Source: an uncultured Acetatifactor sp. (GTDB taxonomy: Bacteria; Bacillota; Clostridia; Lachnospirales; Lachnospiraceae). Taken from it: a stretch of 38,920 nucleotides of DNA. The position numbers were made by a program, and so were the translations under genes. The stretch lies in assembly GCA_947589505.1 (NCBI GenBank), contig CANQCF010000010.1, forward strand, positions 1 through 38,920. The letters are read 5' to 3'. The notes below the pieces were generated by a model, which saw only the letters and a program-made list of their open reading frames with translations, searched no databases and was not told the DNA's origin. Each line of letters begins with the position of its first letter. Within the stretch, counting starts at the first letter, position 1. Below are positions 26,860 through 36,992 of this stretch, one piece after another.

Positions 26860-28104
26860 CTACAGAGTAATATATTCCCAGGGCGAAACATAAGAACCAT
26901 TTTTTCTGACGCTGAAGTGCAGATGGTTGCCCGTGGAATTGCCCGTGGAACCTACCAGTGCAACGGTGTCTCCCCTGGAGACGATATCTCCTTTGGAAAC
27001 CTTCAGCGTGGACGCGTGCATATAGATCGTATAAAGGTTGTCCCCATGATCAATCATCACGTAATTGCCCATGCTGGGACTATAGGTAGCCGCCACCACC
27101 TCACCGTCGTAGGCGGCGTAGATCGCCGTTCCCTTCGGCGCCGCGAAATCCACGCCATTGTGGAAGTGCGGTATCTTCAGGATGGGATGGATCCTGTTTC
27201 CATAATCACAGCTCACCCGGGTATAATTGGCCAGAGGGAACTTGAAGGTTCCGCCGTCATAAGTCCGCTTCACCCCCTGAAGTTTCTTTTTCTCCTCCTC
27301 TATGGCTTTTTCAAGAGCCTGGATCTCCTCGTCCTGCTGCTTGATCAGCGCCTTGTACTCCTCAATAGCCGCTTCCTTGTTGTTGATATCCGACTGATAG
27401 GCAACGATGTCCTGTTCCTTCTGCTCAATAAAGTATTCTATGGTACTCTGTTCCAGCTCCACGTTCTCCTTTGTCTGATCCAGGATATCCTTTTCCAGCT
27501 CCAGCTGTTTCTCACAGAGTTCTACCAGTTTCCGAATGTTCAGATATTCATTCCACTGCTGCTTATCGTAAGTAACCAGCCGCTCCATATATTCCGCGCG
27601 ATTCAGGAAATCCCCCAGGCCGGTAGCCTGCGCCAAAAGTTCCAGCGCATAGGCATCCTTTTTCTCATACATCTGTTGGGCCTTGACGATCATGCTTTCC
27701 ATTTGATTTTCTTCTCTGTCAACGGCCGCTTCCAGCTGCTTCTGGGTCTCCTCGATCTCGCTTTCCTTTACAACGATCTGTTCCTTTAGGCTGTTCACTC
27801 TCTCCTCTATGGCGGCAAGCTGCGTATCCAGCTCCACCACATAATTTGAGAGATCCTTTTTCTTCGTCTCCAGGCCTTTCTTAATCTCTTCCACGCTGCT
27901 GAGATTGTTTTTTAAATTTTTCTTTTCCTGCTCCGCCTTCGCGATCTGATCCTGCTTCTCCCGGATACTCTGGGAAGTCGCCGCAGCGCTGTCCGCCGTG
28001 CTTCCATTAGAGGACGGGGCAGCGCCGGCGCGTCCGGGATGCAGCCAGAACAGCGGAACTATGCAGCAGACAACTCCTGCGAGTATGATCCATTTTTTCC
28101 TCAT
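26860..28104 (-). CDS. Murein hydrolase activator / M23 peptidase with coiled coil (EnvC-like)
   Basis: Long coiled coil then HNGVDFAAPKGTAIYAAYDGEVV...GNYVMIDHGDNLYTIYMHAS...GSTGNSTGNHLHFSVRKNG. Confidence 0.93.
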   Translation of the reverse strand: MRKKWIILAGVVCCIVPLFWLHPGRAGAAPSSNGSTADSAAATSQSIREKQDQIAKAEQEKKNLKNNLSSVEEIKKGLETKKKDLSNYVVELDTQLAAIEERVNSLKEQIVVKESEIEETQKQLEAAVDREENQMESMIVKAQQMYEKKDAYALELLAQATGLGDFLNRAEYMERLVTYDKQQWNEYLNIRKLVELCEKQLELEKDILDQTKENVELEQSTIEYFIEQKEQDIVAYQSDINNKEAAIEEYKALIKQQDEEIQALEKAIEEEKKKLQGVKRTYDGGTFKFPLANYTRVSCDYGNRIHPILKIPHFHNGVDFAAPKGTAIYAAYDGEVVAATYSPSMGNYVMIDHGDNLYTIYMHASTLKVSKGDIVSRGDTVALVGSTGNSTGNHLHFSVRKNGSYVSPWEYITL

Positions 28105-28133
28105 GCTTTTCTCCCCAACTTACTTTGCTGAAA

Positions 28134-29105
28134 CTACACGTTCAAGTGCTTTTTCACAGAGGCCATGCTGCCCAGGAATCCAATCCCCACGCCCAGCAGC
28201 ATGGACACCGGCGTCAGGAATGCGAAGATCTCTTCAGCTGTCAGAAAATGCAGCAGGCTGCTCAGCATGGTAAAATTCGTTGTGAGATATTCCATGGCAT
28301 ATCCGTACATGTAGTGCAGCGCTGCCAGCGGGATGAAGGCACCTAAAAGCCCGATCATCATACCCTCGATCACAAATGGGGATCTGACAAAAAAGTCCGT
28401 AGCTCCCACATATTTCATAATGTTGATCTCTTCCCTGCGCACGGAGATGCCCATGGCCACCGTATTGCTGATCAGGAAGATGCTGACCGCCAGCAGAATA
28501 ATGATAATACCCATGGAGATGTAGGCGATCAGAAGGTTTGCCCCCGTCAGGGTGCTGGCGGTGTTCTCGTCATAATTCACCTTTCTGACCTCCGGGATTG
28601 TTTCCAGCCAGTTTACCAAAGCATCCTGCATGGAGACATCGCTCAAAAAAGCCTCATAAGAGTTATCCCCCTTTAACGGATTTTCCTCATAACCACTGGC
28701 ATAATCCTCACCGAAATATTCCGGCCCGAAAGTCTCCCAGGCTTCCTCATCACTTATGAATCTCACTTCGGAGACCTCTGCTCTCGCCTGGATCATCTTA
28801 CCGATTTCCTCGATGCGCTGCTCCGTAGGAATCTGTCCCTCAGGGTGTACATAATCCTCCCTGTTCTCCACCCCGTTGGCGCGATAACAGAGATCATGCT
28901 CATCGTGGAAGAAGACCGTCACGGAAACGCCTTCCTCCGCACTCAAAACAATATGACGGAAGTTGGAGACAATGGCATAAAATCCCCCGAACAGAAACAG
29001 ACACGCTGCGATCGTCGCCACAGATGCCAGGGAATAGGCTTTATTGTGCCAGATATTTGCAAAGCCCTGTTTTACCACATATAAAAACGAACTAATCTTC
29101 CTCAA
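28134..29105 (-). CDS. ftsX: Cell division protein FtsX
   Basis: Permease-like ORF overlapping ftsE; NIMKYVGATDFFVRSPFVIEGMMIGLLGAFIPL typical of FtsX. Confidence 0.95.
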   Translation of the reverse strand: MRKISSFLYVVKQGFANIWHNKAYSLASVATIAACLFLFGGFYAIVSNFRHIVLSAEEGVSVTVFFHDEHDLCYRANGVENREDYVHPEGQIPTEQRIEEIGKMIQARAEVSEVRFISDEEAWETFGPEYFGEDYASGYEENPLKGDNSYEAFLSDVSMQDALVNWLETIPEVRKVNYDENTASTLTGANLLIAYISMGIIIILLAVSIFLISNTVAMGISVRREEINIMKYVGATDFFVRSPFVIEGMMIGLLGAFIPLAALHYMYGYAMEYLTTNFTMLSSLLHFLTAEEIFAFLTPVSMLLGVGIGFLGSMASVKKHLNV

Positions 29106-29847
29106 CGTACATGCCCTCCTCCTCGTCGCTCACGATCACGCCCTTTCTCATCGCAATAACGCGTTTACGCATGGAGTTTACAATCTCCTTGTTATGCGTG
29201 ACCATGATGACAGTCGTACCCTGCTCGTTGATCTCCTCCAGGATCTCCATGATCCCCCATGCGTTCTGAGGATCCAGATTACCTGTGGGCTCGTCCGCGA
29301 GGAGAATGGAGGGCGAATTGATCAGCGCCCTGGCAAGAGCCACCCTTTGCTGTTCTCCGCCGGAAATCTCATGGATATTATTTTTGTATTTTCCGGCAAG
29401 CCCCACTGTGGCCAAGATCGTCGGCACGTTCCTGCGGATCTCCTTTGTGGGAACCTCCAGGATTCGCTGGGCAAAAGCCACGTTCTCATATACGTTCCTG
29501 TCGGAAAGCAGTCGGAAATCCTGAAATACCACTCCCAGATTACGGCGATACTTCGGAATCTGACGATGACGGAGCTTTCCCAGATCCGTTCCCAGGACAT
29601 GCACATTGCCGCTGGTGGCTTTCAATTCCCGCAGCAGCAATTTTAAAAGCGTGGATTTTCCCGAGCCGTTCTCCCCCACGATAAATACAAACTCTCCCGG
29701 ATGGATGCTCAGATTGATATTGCTGACTGCGTGCGTAATGTTCTGACTGGAATTTTTATAACTTGCGCTGACGTTTTCAAGATAGATAACGCCTTTTTCC
29801 TCTATAAATTTGTCGATCTGCCTCTGACGTTCCTCTTTTTTACCCAT
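29092..29847 (-). CDS. ftsE: Cell division ATP-binding protein FtsE
   Basis: ABC ATPase: [45 protein letters not shown]; adjacent ftsX. Confidence 0.95.
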   Translation of the reverse strand: MGKKEERQRQIDKFIEEKGVIYLENVSASYKNSSQNITHAVSNINLSIHPGEFVFIVGENGSGKSTLLKLLLRELKATSGNVHVLGTDLGKLRHRQIPKYRRNLGVVFQDFRLLSDRNVYENVAFAQRILEVPTKEIRRNVPTILATVGLAGKYKNNIHEISGGEQQRVALARALINSPSILLADEPTGNLDPQNAWGIMEILEEINEQGTTVIMVTHNKEIVNSMRKRVIAMRKGVIVSDEEEGMYVEED

Positions 29848-30000
29848 TTTTCTACTCGCCGTCTCTGCGGCCTCCCGTATATTTTTGTCCTTAAAAGACT
29901 GTTTTCTCCCCCATTTTATTGACGAAATTTTTTCTGAAAAGTTACATTTTTTGCACTTTTTCGAATTGCCTTTCGGTTTCTGAACCGGCTTCCTCTCCTG

Positions 30001-31086
30001 CTAAAATTCCATATTTTCCTTATACTTCATATACTGCACTACCATCAGCGCAATTTTGAACGTGATAGCGTCCTCAAACACCCTCAGATCGAGATTAGTG
30101 CTCTTCTGCAGCTTATCCAGACGATATACCAGCGTGTTTCTGTGGATGAAGAGCTGGCGGGAGGTCTCCGACACATTCAGGCTGTTCTCAAAGAACTTGT
30201 AGATCGTCGTCAGCGTCTCCTCGTCGAATTCATCCGGGCTCTTTCCGCCAAAAATCTCACGGATAAACATCTTGCACAGCGGAATAGGCAGCTGGTAGAT
30301 CAGGCGGCCGATTCCAAGCTCACTGTAGGCTACGATATCCCGGTCCTCAAAGAAGATCTTTCCTACATCCAGGGCCATCTGCGCCTCTTTATAGGATTTG
30401 CTGACCTCCTTGATCTCCTGGATCACAGTGCCGTAAGCAATGCGCACTTTCAGCCCTTCCTTCTGCAAAAAAGCGCAGAGGCTGCGCGCCGATTTATCCA
30501 CCTCTTTCACCGCGTTGACGTCGGACAGGTCTTTTACCACGATCACATTGTTGCTCTCGTCAACGGCAGTGATAAAGTCCCTGCTGTTTGCGCCGAAATG
30601 GCTTCTCGTCAGTTCCAGGGCATTGTTATCCTTGCTGCCGCCGTTCTCCACGATCATGACCACCCGGGGGACATCCGTCTGGATATGGAGTTTCTTGGAT
30701 CTGCTGTAGATATCCACCAGCAAAAGGTTATCCAGAAGAAGGTTTTTAATGAAATTATCCTTGTCAAAGCGCTCCTTGTACGCCACCAGAAGATTCTGGA
30801 TCTGAAACGCCACCATCTTCCCGATCACATAAAAATCCTCGCCTCCGCCGGCAACTACCAGGATATACTCCAGCTGCTGCTCATCATAAATCTTAAAATA
30901 TTGATACCCTTGGATCTCCTGGGAATCCGCCGGGGAAACCGCAAATTCCACCGCCGCCTTGGAACAGTTTGCCATGCTTATGGTACTGGCGACTTCCTTG
31001 CCGTCCACATCCATGACGCTCAATTCCACACGGGCAATCCCCTTGAGTCCCTCTATAGTATTTTGCAGAATTTGGTTAGAAATCAT
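30001..31086 (-). CDS. CdaR/PucR-type transcriptional regulator
   Basis: Sugar-diacid recognition-like N-terminus and C-terminal NSLNVSETSRQLFIHRNTLVYRLDKLQKSTNLDLR HTH. Confidence 0.87.
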   Translation of the reverse strand: MISNQILQNTIEGLKGIARVELSVMDVDGKEVASTISMANCSKAAVEFAVSPADSQEIQGYQYFKIYDEQQLEYILVVAGGGEDFYVIGKMVAFQIQNLLVAYKERFDKDNFIKNLLLDNLLLVDIYSRSKKLHIQTDVPRVVMIVENGGSKDNNALELTRSHFGANSRDFITAVDESNNVIVVKDLSDVNAVKEVDKSARSLCAFLQKEGLKVRIAYGTVIQEIKEVSKSYKEAQMALDVGKIFFEDRDIVAYSELGIGRLIYQLPIPLCKMFIREIFGGKSPDEFDEETLTTIYKFFENSLNVSETSRQLFIHRNTLVYRLDKLQKSTNLDLRVFEDAITFKIALMVVQYMKYKENMEF

Positions 31087-31194
31087 ATGTTTCTACTCCT
31101 TTAGCTCTCTTGTATAATACAAATATACAAAAACTGCAATAAAAAAGCAATAGGATTTTGTGCAATTTTAAGTATTTTTTCTGGCAAATTTCAC

Positions 31195-31224
31195 AAAAAA
31201 AGGAGGTGCCGCTTGGCAGCCTCC
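31195..31224 (-). terminator. Rho-independent terminator downstream of the yjfB-like gene
   Basis: Minus strand GGAGGCTGCC-AAGC-GGCACCTCC-TTTTTTT. Confidence 0.8.
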
Positions 31225-31251
31225 CCACCTTTACCTATTCACGCCCTAAAC

Positions 31252-31443
31252 TCAGACCCTGAGATCCAGATTTCCTCCAACCGCCGGGTTCACACTGCGC
31301 TCCATAGCGGCGGAATCCAGCATTGCCACCAGATTCTGACCCATGGCCTCATTGGTGTCCATCACCTTGCCCAGCACAGCGGTCCCAACTTGAGACTTGG
31401 TATCAATCATCGACATATTCATGGACAATCCTGCAATATTCAT
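31252..31443 (-). CDS. YjfB-family small protein (putative motility protein)
   Basis: MNIAGLSMNMSMIDTKSQVGTAVLGKVMDTNEAMGQNLVAMLDSAAMERSVNPAVGGNLDLRV; ATG at 31443 with upstream AAAGGGCGG. Confidence 0.82.
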   Translation of the reverse strand: MNIAGLSMNMSMIDTKSQVGTAVLGKVMDTNEAMGQNLVAMLDSAAMERSVNPAVGGNLDLRV

Positions 31444-31554
31444 GTGCAATTCACCGCCCTTTCATGATACTGTTTTCATTATAGCACCTTCCCAGCAGCT
31501 TTTCAAGCCCTGCGGCCGTTTTTCACCATATTTATTCTGACAGTTCAGCCCTCT

Positions 31555-32163
31555 TTAAAGCGCAATCTCCTTCAGCTTCGGGAAGATCCCCGACAGCACC
31601 CAGTAGAGCAGCCCTCCCAGCATTCCCCCCGCAAAGTTCAGGATAAAGTCGTCCGTGTCCACCTGCCTGTTGATAAAGAGCTGGGAGCACTCGATCAGAA
31701 TGGGCAGCATGGCGGAAAAATACAGGAGCCGAAAAATGTTACGGTTTCGCTTCCACAGAAACAGCAATCCGAATCCCCAGGGGACAAACATCAAAATATT
31801 TCCCATGATATTGACCCAGAAGAGGTCTCCTCCGATCCCAAATACGCGATAGTAATTCCGTATGGTGCGGAAGGGGATCAGGTTGATCCCCTCCCGGGTT
31901 TCCAGGCGTTCTTTCGCCAGCTGCAGCATGCTTCCGACCCGGGCGTATTCCCCCTGCCAGACAAAGGCGAGGAGCGCCACCATAAAGATCGCGAACAGCG
32001 CCAGGGAGATTTCCCGGACTTTATTAAACTTCAATTTTACCTTTGTACCGCTCTGCGCCGAAAGTCTCCTGACGCGGCGGCGCAGCTGCAGGTACCGGGC
32101 GGCCAGATAGATCGGCGTCAACGCCAGCATCATGCTGATCAGGTCGATTATATATTCCTTCAT
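31555..32163 (-). CDS. VanZ-like family protein
   Basis: NLIPFRTIRNYYRVFGIGGDLFWVNIMGNILMFVPWGFGLLFLW...ECSQLFINRQVDTDDFILNFAGGMLGGLLYW. Confidence 0.88.
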   Translation of the reverse strand: MKEYIIDLISMMLALTPIYLAARYLQLRRRVRRLSAQSGTKVKLKFNKVREISLALFAIFMVALLAFVWQGEYARVGSMLQLAKERLETREGINLIPFRTIRNYYRVFGIGGDLFWVNIMGNILMFVPWGFGLLFLWKRNRNIFRLLYFSAMLPILIECSQLFINRQVDTDDFILNFAGGMLGGLLYWVLSGIFPKLKEIAL

Positions 32164-32168
32164 TCCCT

Positions 32169-32684
32169 CTATTCTTTCCAGTGCAGCCGGTGGAGATTCC
32201 CGTCAAGCTGCAGATTTCTGAAATCGTTCTGCCGGAGCGCCTCGTAGAGCACGATGGCCACGGAGTTTGCCAGGTTCAGGGAGCGGATTGTCGGAAGCAT
32301 GGGGATACGGATACACTGTTCCTCATTCTCCACAAGGATCTCCTCGGGGATCCCGGCACTCTCCTTTCCAAACATCAGATAGTCCTCCGGGCCGAAGGAT
32401 ACCTCCGTGTAAGTCCGTCTCGCCTTCGTCGTGGCGTACCAGATCTTCGCTCCCAGACAGCCCTCCCGGTCCTCTTTCGTCTCCCGGAGAAATTCTTCGT
32501 AATTCATATAGCGGCGCACATCCAGTTTTTCCCAGTAGTCCATGCCGGCCCGCCGGATCTCCTTTTCATTCAGCCGGAATCCCAAAGGTTCGATCAGATG
32601 GAGGGACGACCCGGTGGCTGCGCAGGTGCGTCCGATATTACCCGTGTTCTGCGGGATCTCCGGCTGGTGCAGCACGATCTTCAT
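32169..32684 (-). CDS. trmL: tRNA (cytidine(34)-2'-O)-methyltransferase (SPOUT)
   Basis: MKIVLHQPEIPQNTGNIGRTCAATGSSLHLIEPLGF...MFGKESAGIPEEIL...IPMLPTIRSLNLANSVAIVLYEALRQ. Confidence 0.95.
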   Translation of the reverse strand: MKIVLHQPEIPQNTGNIGRTCAATGSSLHLIEPLGFRLNEKEIRRAGMDYWEKLDVRRYMNYEEFLRETKEDREGCLGAKIWYATTKARRTYTEVSFGPEDYLMFGKESAGIPEEILVENEEQCIRIPMLPTIRSLNLANSVAIVLYEALRQNDFRNLQLDGNLHRLHWKE

Positions 32685-33856
32685 GCCTTTTTCTCTTCCC
32701 TGAGTCTCGTGATAAACGCTTCCAGTTTGCCCATGGCCACCTTCAGCTTCTCCAGGGAATAGGCGTAGGAGATTCGAAGGTACCCCTCGCCGCAGTGGCC
32801 GAAGGCGTTGCCAGGCACTACCGCTACCTTCTCTTCCTCCAGGAAACGGGTGGCAAACTCGTCGCTGGTCATCCCAAACTCCTTGATGCAGGGGAACATA
32901 TAAAAGGCCCCGTAGGGTTCAAAGCACTCCAGTCCCATCTCCTGAAAAGCGTGCAGCAGATATCTTCTCCGCTGATTATAGGATTCCCGCATCATCTCCA
33001 CATCCGCGTCGCCGTTCTTCATCGCTTCTACAGCAGCGTACTGGCTGGTGGTAGGCGCGCACATGATGGCAAACTGGTGGATCTTGGTCATCTGCCGGAT
33101 GATCTCTTCCGGCCCGCAGACATATCCCAGCCGCCATCCGGTCATGGCGTATGCCTTGGAGAATCCGTTGATCAAGAGGGTTCTCTCCTGCATACCGGGA
33201 AGGCTGGCGATGGACACATGCTTTCCCTTGTATGTCAGTTCTCCGTAGATCTCATCGGACATGACATAGATGTCATGTTTTTTGACTACCTCCGCGATGG
33301 CCTCCAGGTCTTCCCGCTCCATGATAGCGCCTGTGGGGTTGTTGGGGAAGGGCAGCACCAGGAGCTTTGTCTTTTCCGTGATGGCGTCCTCCAGCTCTTT
33401 CGCGGTGAGGCGGAACTCATTCTCCGCCTTTAAATCAATGATCACCGGTTTTGCCCCCGCCAGGATGGCACAGGGCTCGTAGGACACATAGCTGGGCTGG
33501 GGGATCAGTACCTCGTCCCCGGGGTTGATCATGGCCCGGAACCCGATATCGATGGCCTCGGAACCTCCTACCGTGATCAGGGTTTCCGAATCCCAGCGGT
33601 AGGAAATTCCCTGACTTCTCTTTAAGTAATTGCAGATCTCCTGCCTGAGTTCCTTCAGGCCGGAATTGGATGTGTAGAAGGTCCGTCCTTTCTCCAGGGC
33701 GTAGATGCCCTCGTCCCGGATATGCCAGGGAGTCTCAAAATCCGGCTCGCCCACGCCCAGGGAGATCGCATCCTTCATCTCGCTGACGATATCAAAAAAT
33801 TTCCGTATCCCGGAAGGTTTGATCTGCACAATGGTATCTGACAATGGATTTCTCAT
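32681..33856 (-). CDS. PLP-dependent aminotransferase class I/II
   Basis: ISLGVGEPDFETPWHIRDEGIYALEKGRTFYTSNSGLKELRQEI...NGFSKAYAMTGWRLGYVCGP. Confidence 0.94.
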   Translation of the reverse strand: MRNPLSDTIVQIKPSGIRKFFDIVSEMKDAISLGVGEPDFETPWHIRDEGIYALEKGRTFYTSNSGLKELRQEICNYLKRSQGISYRWDSETLITVGGSEAIDIGFRAMINPGDEVLIPQPSYVSYEPCAILAGAKPVIIDLKAENEFRLTAKELEDAITEKTKLLVLPFPNNPTGAIMEREDLEAIAEVVKKHDIYVMSDEIYGELTYKGKHVSIASLPGMQERTLLINGFSKAYAMTGWRLGYVCGPEEIIRQMTKIHQFAIMCAPTTSQYAAVEAMKNGDADVEMMRESYNQRRRYLLHAFQEMGLECFEPYGAFYMFPCIKEFGMTSDEFATRFLEEEKVAVVPGNAFGHCGEGYLRISYAYSLEKLKVAMGKLEAFITRLREEKKA

Positions 33857-34347
33857 GGCGTAATCATCTCTCTTTCGTCTTCCTGCTCTCTGTTGAAGAT
33901 CGTCCCGTGGTCCTTATACTTCTTCAGAATAAAATGGGTTGCCGTGCTGAGCACCGTGTCCAGAGTGGAGAGCTTATCGGACACAAAGGAGCTGACCTCC
34001 CTTAAACTCTTGCCCTCCAGAATCACCATGAGGTCGTATCCTCCCGAGATCAGGTATACGCTGCGAACCTCCGGGTATTTATAGATGCGCTCCGCGATAC
34101 TGTCAAAACCCTGCCCCCTCTGAGGCGTCACCCGCACCTCGATCAGAGCGGTCACCGTGTCGATATCCGTCTTCTCCCAGTCGATCAGGGTGTGGTATCC
34201 GCAGATAATTCCCGCCTTCTCCATATCCGCCATCTCGTTCACCACGTCGAGCTCCTGCACTCCTGTCAGCACAGCCAGCTCTTTCGTGTCGATACGGCTG
34301 TTGTGCTCGATGATATTCAAAATTTCATCTCTCAGTTTATTGTTCAT
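33853..34347 (-). CDS. Lrp/AsnC family transcriptional regulator
   Basis: N-terminal HTH and Lrp ligand-binding region (TALIEVRVTPQRGQGFDSIAERIYKYPEVRSVYLISGGYDLMVILEG); 4-nt overlap with the aminotransferase. Confidence 0.9.
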   Translation of the reverse strand: MNNKLRDEILNIIEHNSRIDTKELAVLTGVQELDVVNEMADMEKAGIICGYHTLIDWEKTDIDTVTALIEVRVTPQRGQGFDSIAERIYKYPEVRSVYLISGGYDLMVILEGKSLREVSSFVSDKLSTLDTVLSTATHFILKKYKDHGTIFNREQEDEREMITP

Positions 34348-34467
34348 GTCGAAAACCTCTCTTTCTAAAATAATATATGATTCCGCTTGTTCAGCCTTCC
34401 GCCGGTCTCAGCAAAGCCCCGCTTCCGGCCGGGTATCTTGGCCCCGCAGAGCGGCGCCGCGTCCGTT

Positions 34468-35469
34468 CTATCCAAAGTGCCGCATTGCCCCCGCAATCAC
34501 ATCCGCGCCTTTCGGTCGGTCCAGGAAACGGGTCTCCTCCCCGTTCACGATGATCCGGTCCCGGTTCTCCGTTAATTTTCCGATCACCGCCGCCGATATC
34601 CCCGCCTGCCGCAGGGCCTCCGCCAGGCTCTCCCCGTCCTCCGCCGTCATGAGAAGGCTCCCGGCGGACCGCATCTCATAGGGATTTACGCCGCAGACCT
34701 CGCAGACTTCGACCGTCTCCTGCCGAATGGGAATCTTCTTCAGATCCGCCTTCAGGCCAAGTCCGCTTCCCTCCGCCAGTTCCCAGAGGGCCCCGAACAC
34801 CCCTCCCTGGGAGAGGTCGTGCATGGCCGCTGCGCCGTTCTTTAAGGCGATTCCCGCCTCCTTCTGCACGGACAGGTATTGGTCAAAGCCCGCCGCCGTG
34901 TCCACAAGGTACGCGGGATACCGGGCCAGCAGTTCCGCCCTGCGGGCCCTTGCGAGGACCGCCGTCCCCTCCAGGCCGATCCACTTGCTGAGGACAAGCT
35001 CCTGCCCAGCCTTAGCCATGGCGGGTTCCCGTTTTTCCTCCGGGCGGACCGTCCCCAGCATTGTCACCGTGAGCACCGGCGCCGTAACCGCGGCGCTGAT
35101 ATTGGTATCCCCTCCCGCGATTTCGATCCCTGCGTTTTCGCAGGAAGCGGCAATCCTTTGCATCAGTTCTTTTAAGGAATCCTCCACGTAGTTTTCGGGG
35201 AGCATCAATCCGATCAAGGCGGATATGGGCGCTGCTCCGGCTGCCGCCAGATTGTTGGCGCATTTCTGGATCACATACGCCGCGTCATCCATATCCGCCT
35301 GTCCCGCGACTGCAGCCTCCTGGACGCGCCACGCCAGGATCTGTCCCTCCGGAGCCGCAAAAAAAGCGCAGTCCGCCCCCACAGCTGCGCCATTTCTGTT
35401 TCCTGCATGATGAACTTGTTTCAAGATAGAACGCTTCAACACGCTCTCAGGGGGTTTTCCGATCTTCAT
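34468..35469 (-). CDS. AIR synthase-related protein (PurM/HypE/ThiL-like)
   Basis: Two-domain PurM-like layout: DDAAYVIQKCANNLAAAGAAPISALIGLMLPE...IAGGDTNIS...MHDLSQGGVFGALWELAEGSGLGLKADLKKIPI. Confidence 0.87.
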   Translation of the reverse strand: MKIGKPPESVLKRSILKQVHHAGNRNGAAVGADCAFFAAPEGQILAWRVQEAAVAGQADMDDAAYVIQKCANNLAAAGAAPISALIGLMLPENYVEDSLKELMQRIAASCENAGIEIAGGDTNISAAVTAPVLTVTMLGTVRPEEKREPAMAKAGQELVLSKWIGLEGTAVLARARRAELLARYPAYLVDTAAGFDQYLSVQKEAGIALKNGAAAMHDLSQGGVFGALWELAEGSGLGLKADLKKIPIRQETVEVCEVCGVNPYEMRSAGSLLMTAEDGESLAEALRQAGISAAVIGKLTENRDRIIVNGEETRFLDRPKGADVIAGAMRHFG

Positions 35470-35491
35470 GCTTATCTTCTCTCTTGTCTCT

Positions 35492-36952
35492 TTACTGTGC
35501 CGGCGCCGGCGGCTGTGTCAGCAGGCCGATCACATTCTTTACATGGTCGATGCTGCCCGTGCCGATGGCCGCCATAATCTCCTCGTACTTCTGAGGGTCG
35601 TCCGTGGCGACGCCAACCACCGCGCTTCTCGGTGAGACATTGTACTTGCTGTTGTTCACGATCTCACGGCTGACTTCCTTCCCGTCCTCCGTGACGATCT
35701 TCCAGAGTCTTGCGGTATATCCGATATGGGCCCCCTCCGTGGCGATATATCCCAATCCTTTCCCCGCATCCGCTGTGATGACATCCGACTCGGGCCGGTT
35801 CACCTCCAGAACCTCGCTCTCATAACTCACCTGCCGTCCGGCGGGCCGGGTCTCTTTTCCGTATATGTTAAAGGTAATTTTTTTATTCTTCACATATCCC
35901 TCAATATAAACGGGATAGTCCAGAGTGTTCATAAAACAGAAATCCTTGCCGGAGCTCTCCGCGATCGCCGCATCCGCCGAGGGGTCCACATAATTCACGA
36001 TCATAGAATGATTGTATCTTTCCGTCACCTTGAGTTCCGCCCTCAGCACCGCGTTATACAGGGTGGTGGATACCTGGCAGATTCCGCCGCCCACACTGTC
36101 GATCACTTTTCCGTTCAGATACGCTCCCGCCGGCTTATAACCGTTTTCCTCTGTAAAGGGAGAGATCGCGTCCACCGTGGAAAACGAGTCCCCGGGATAG
36201 AGCAGCGTGCCGTTGATCTTGCCGCATCCATTTGCAATATTTCCGCACCTGTTGGAGTTGGAAGAGGAAAAATCCGTCGTACAGCTTCCCAGCAGATCCG
36301 TCACTTCAGCCAGTTCGCCATTGCCGCCCCTGGGTTCCTGGACGACAATATTCAGCTCCACGCGGCCGGCTCCGCCGGTCCACTCCTGATCCAGATAGTC
36401 ATACACTTTGTCGATGGAGGACTGCACATCCAGTTTGTATCCCCTGGCGCCCTCCGTAATCTGAAAGGTTCCCGTCCCTTCGTCCCGGACAAGGGCGGCA
36501 TCCACCGCCTCCCTGTCGTAAATGCTGCAGCGCGATTCCAACAGATCGGCGATGGAGGTGACGTCGTAGATCAGCTCAATCTCATATACCTTTCCCTCCT
36601 GCCGGAGATCTTCGATCTCCTTATAGCGCTGGATCACATTTCCTTCCGTTCCAAGGGCCGCTGCCTCCCGGACCAGCTCCGGGTTATCCCAGTAAATGCC
36701 AAGCTCCGCCGCTGTCGCGACAACCTCCTGTCCGCCCGCGGCCACAAGGGTAATCTCCCCTTTTCCCAGTTCTTCCACATAATTTCGGATCAAACGGTCC
36801 GCTTCCTCTTCCGTGAGACCGGACAAATCCAATTTCCCCGCAAAAACCCCGTCTTTGATCGTCCCGGAAGCCGCGCAGACTTCACCGGAAAGGCAGAAAA
36901 ATACCGCCGCCGTCGCAAGGAACAGATATGCACGTCTCAAAAACCTTTTCAT
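35492..36952 (-). CDS. VanW family protein with PG-binding-like N-terminal region
   Basis: NRCGNIANGCGKINGTLLYPGDSFSTVDAISPFTEENGYKPAGAYLNGKVIDSVGGGICQVSTTLYNAVLRAELKVTERYNHSMIVNYVDPSADAAI; ATG at 36952 with GGGAG RBS. Confidence 0.93.
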   Translation of the reverse strand: MKRFLRRAYLFLATAAVFFCLSGEVCAASGTIKDGVFAGKLDLSGLTEEEADRLIRNYVEELGKGEITLVAAGGQEVVATAAELGIYWDNPELVREAAALGTEGNVIQRYKEIEDLRQEGKVYEIELIYDVTSIADLLESRCSIYDREAVDAALVRDEGTGTFQITEGARGYKLDVQSSIDKVYDYLDQEWTGGAGRVELNIVVQEPRGGNGELAEVTDLLGSCTTDFSSSNSNRCGNIANGCGKINGTLLYPGDSFSTVDAISPFTEENGYKPAGAYLNGKVIDSVGGGICQVSTTLYNAVLRAELKVTERYNHSMIVNYVDPSADAAIAESSGKDFCFMNTLDYPVYIEGYVKNKKITFNIYGKETRPAGRQVSYESEVLEVNRPESDVITADAGKGLGYIATEGAHIGYTARLWKIVTEDGKEVSREIVNNSKYNVSPRSAVVGVATDDPQKYEEIMAAIGTGSIDHVKNVIGLLTQPPAPAQ

Positions 36953-36992
36953 AGGCTCCCTCACTGACCGTTCAAAGTGAATTGAACAATTC

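Noticed and set aside
31213-31467. 84-aa + strand ORF over the yjfB region
   Set aside because: Antisense to the recognisable YjfB-family protein and overlaps its terminator.
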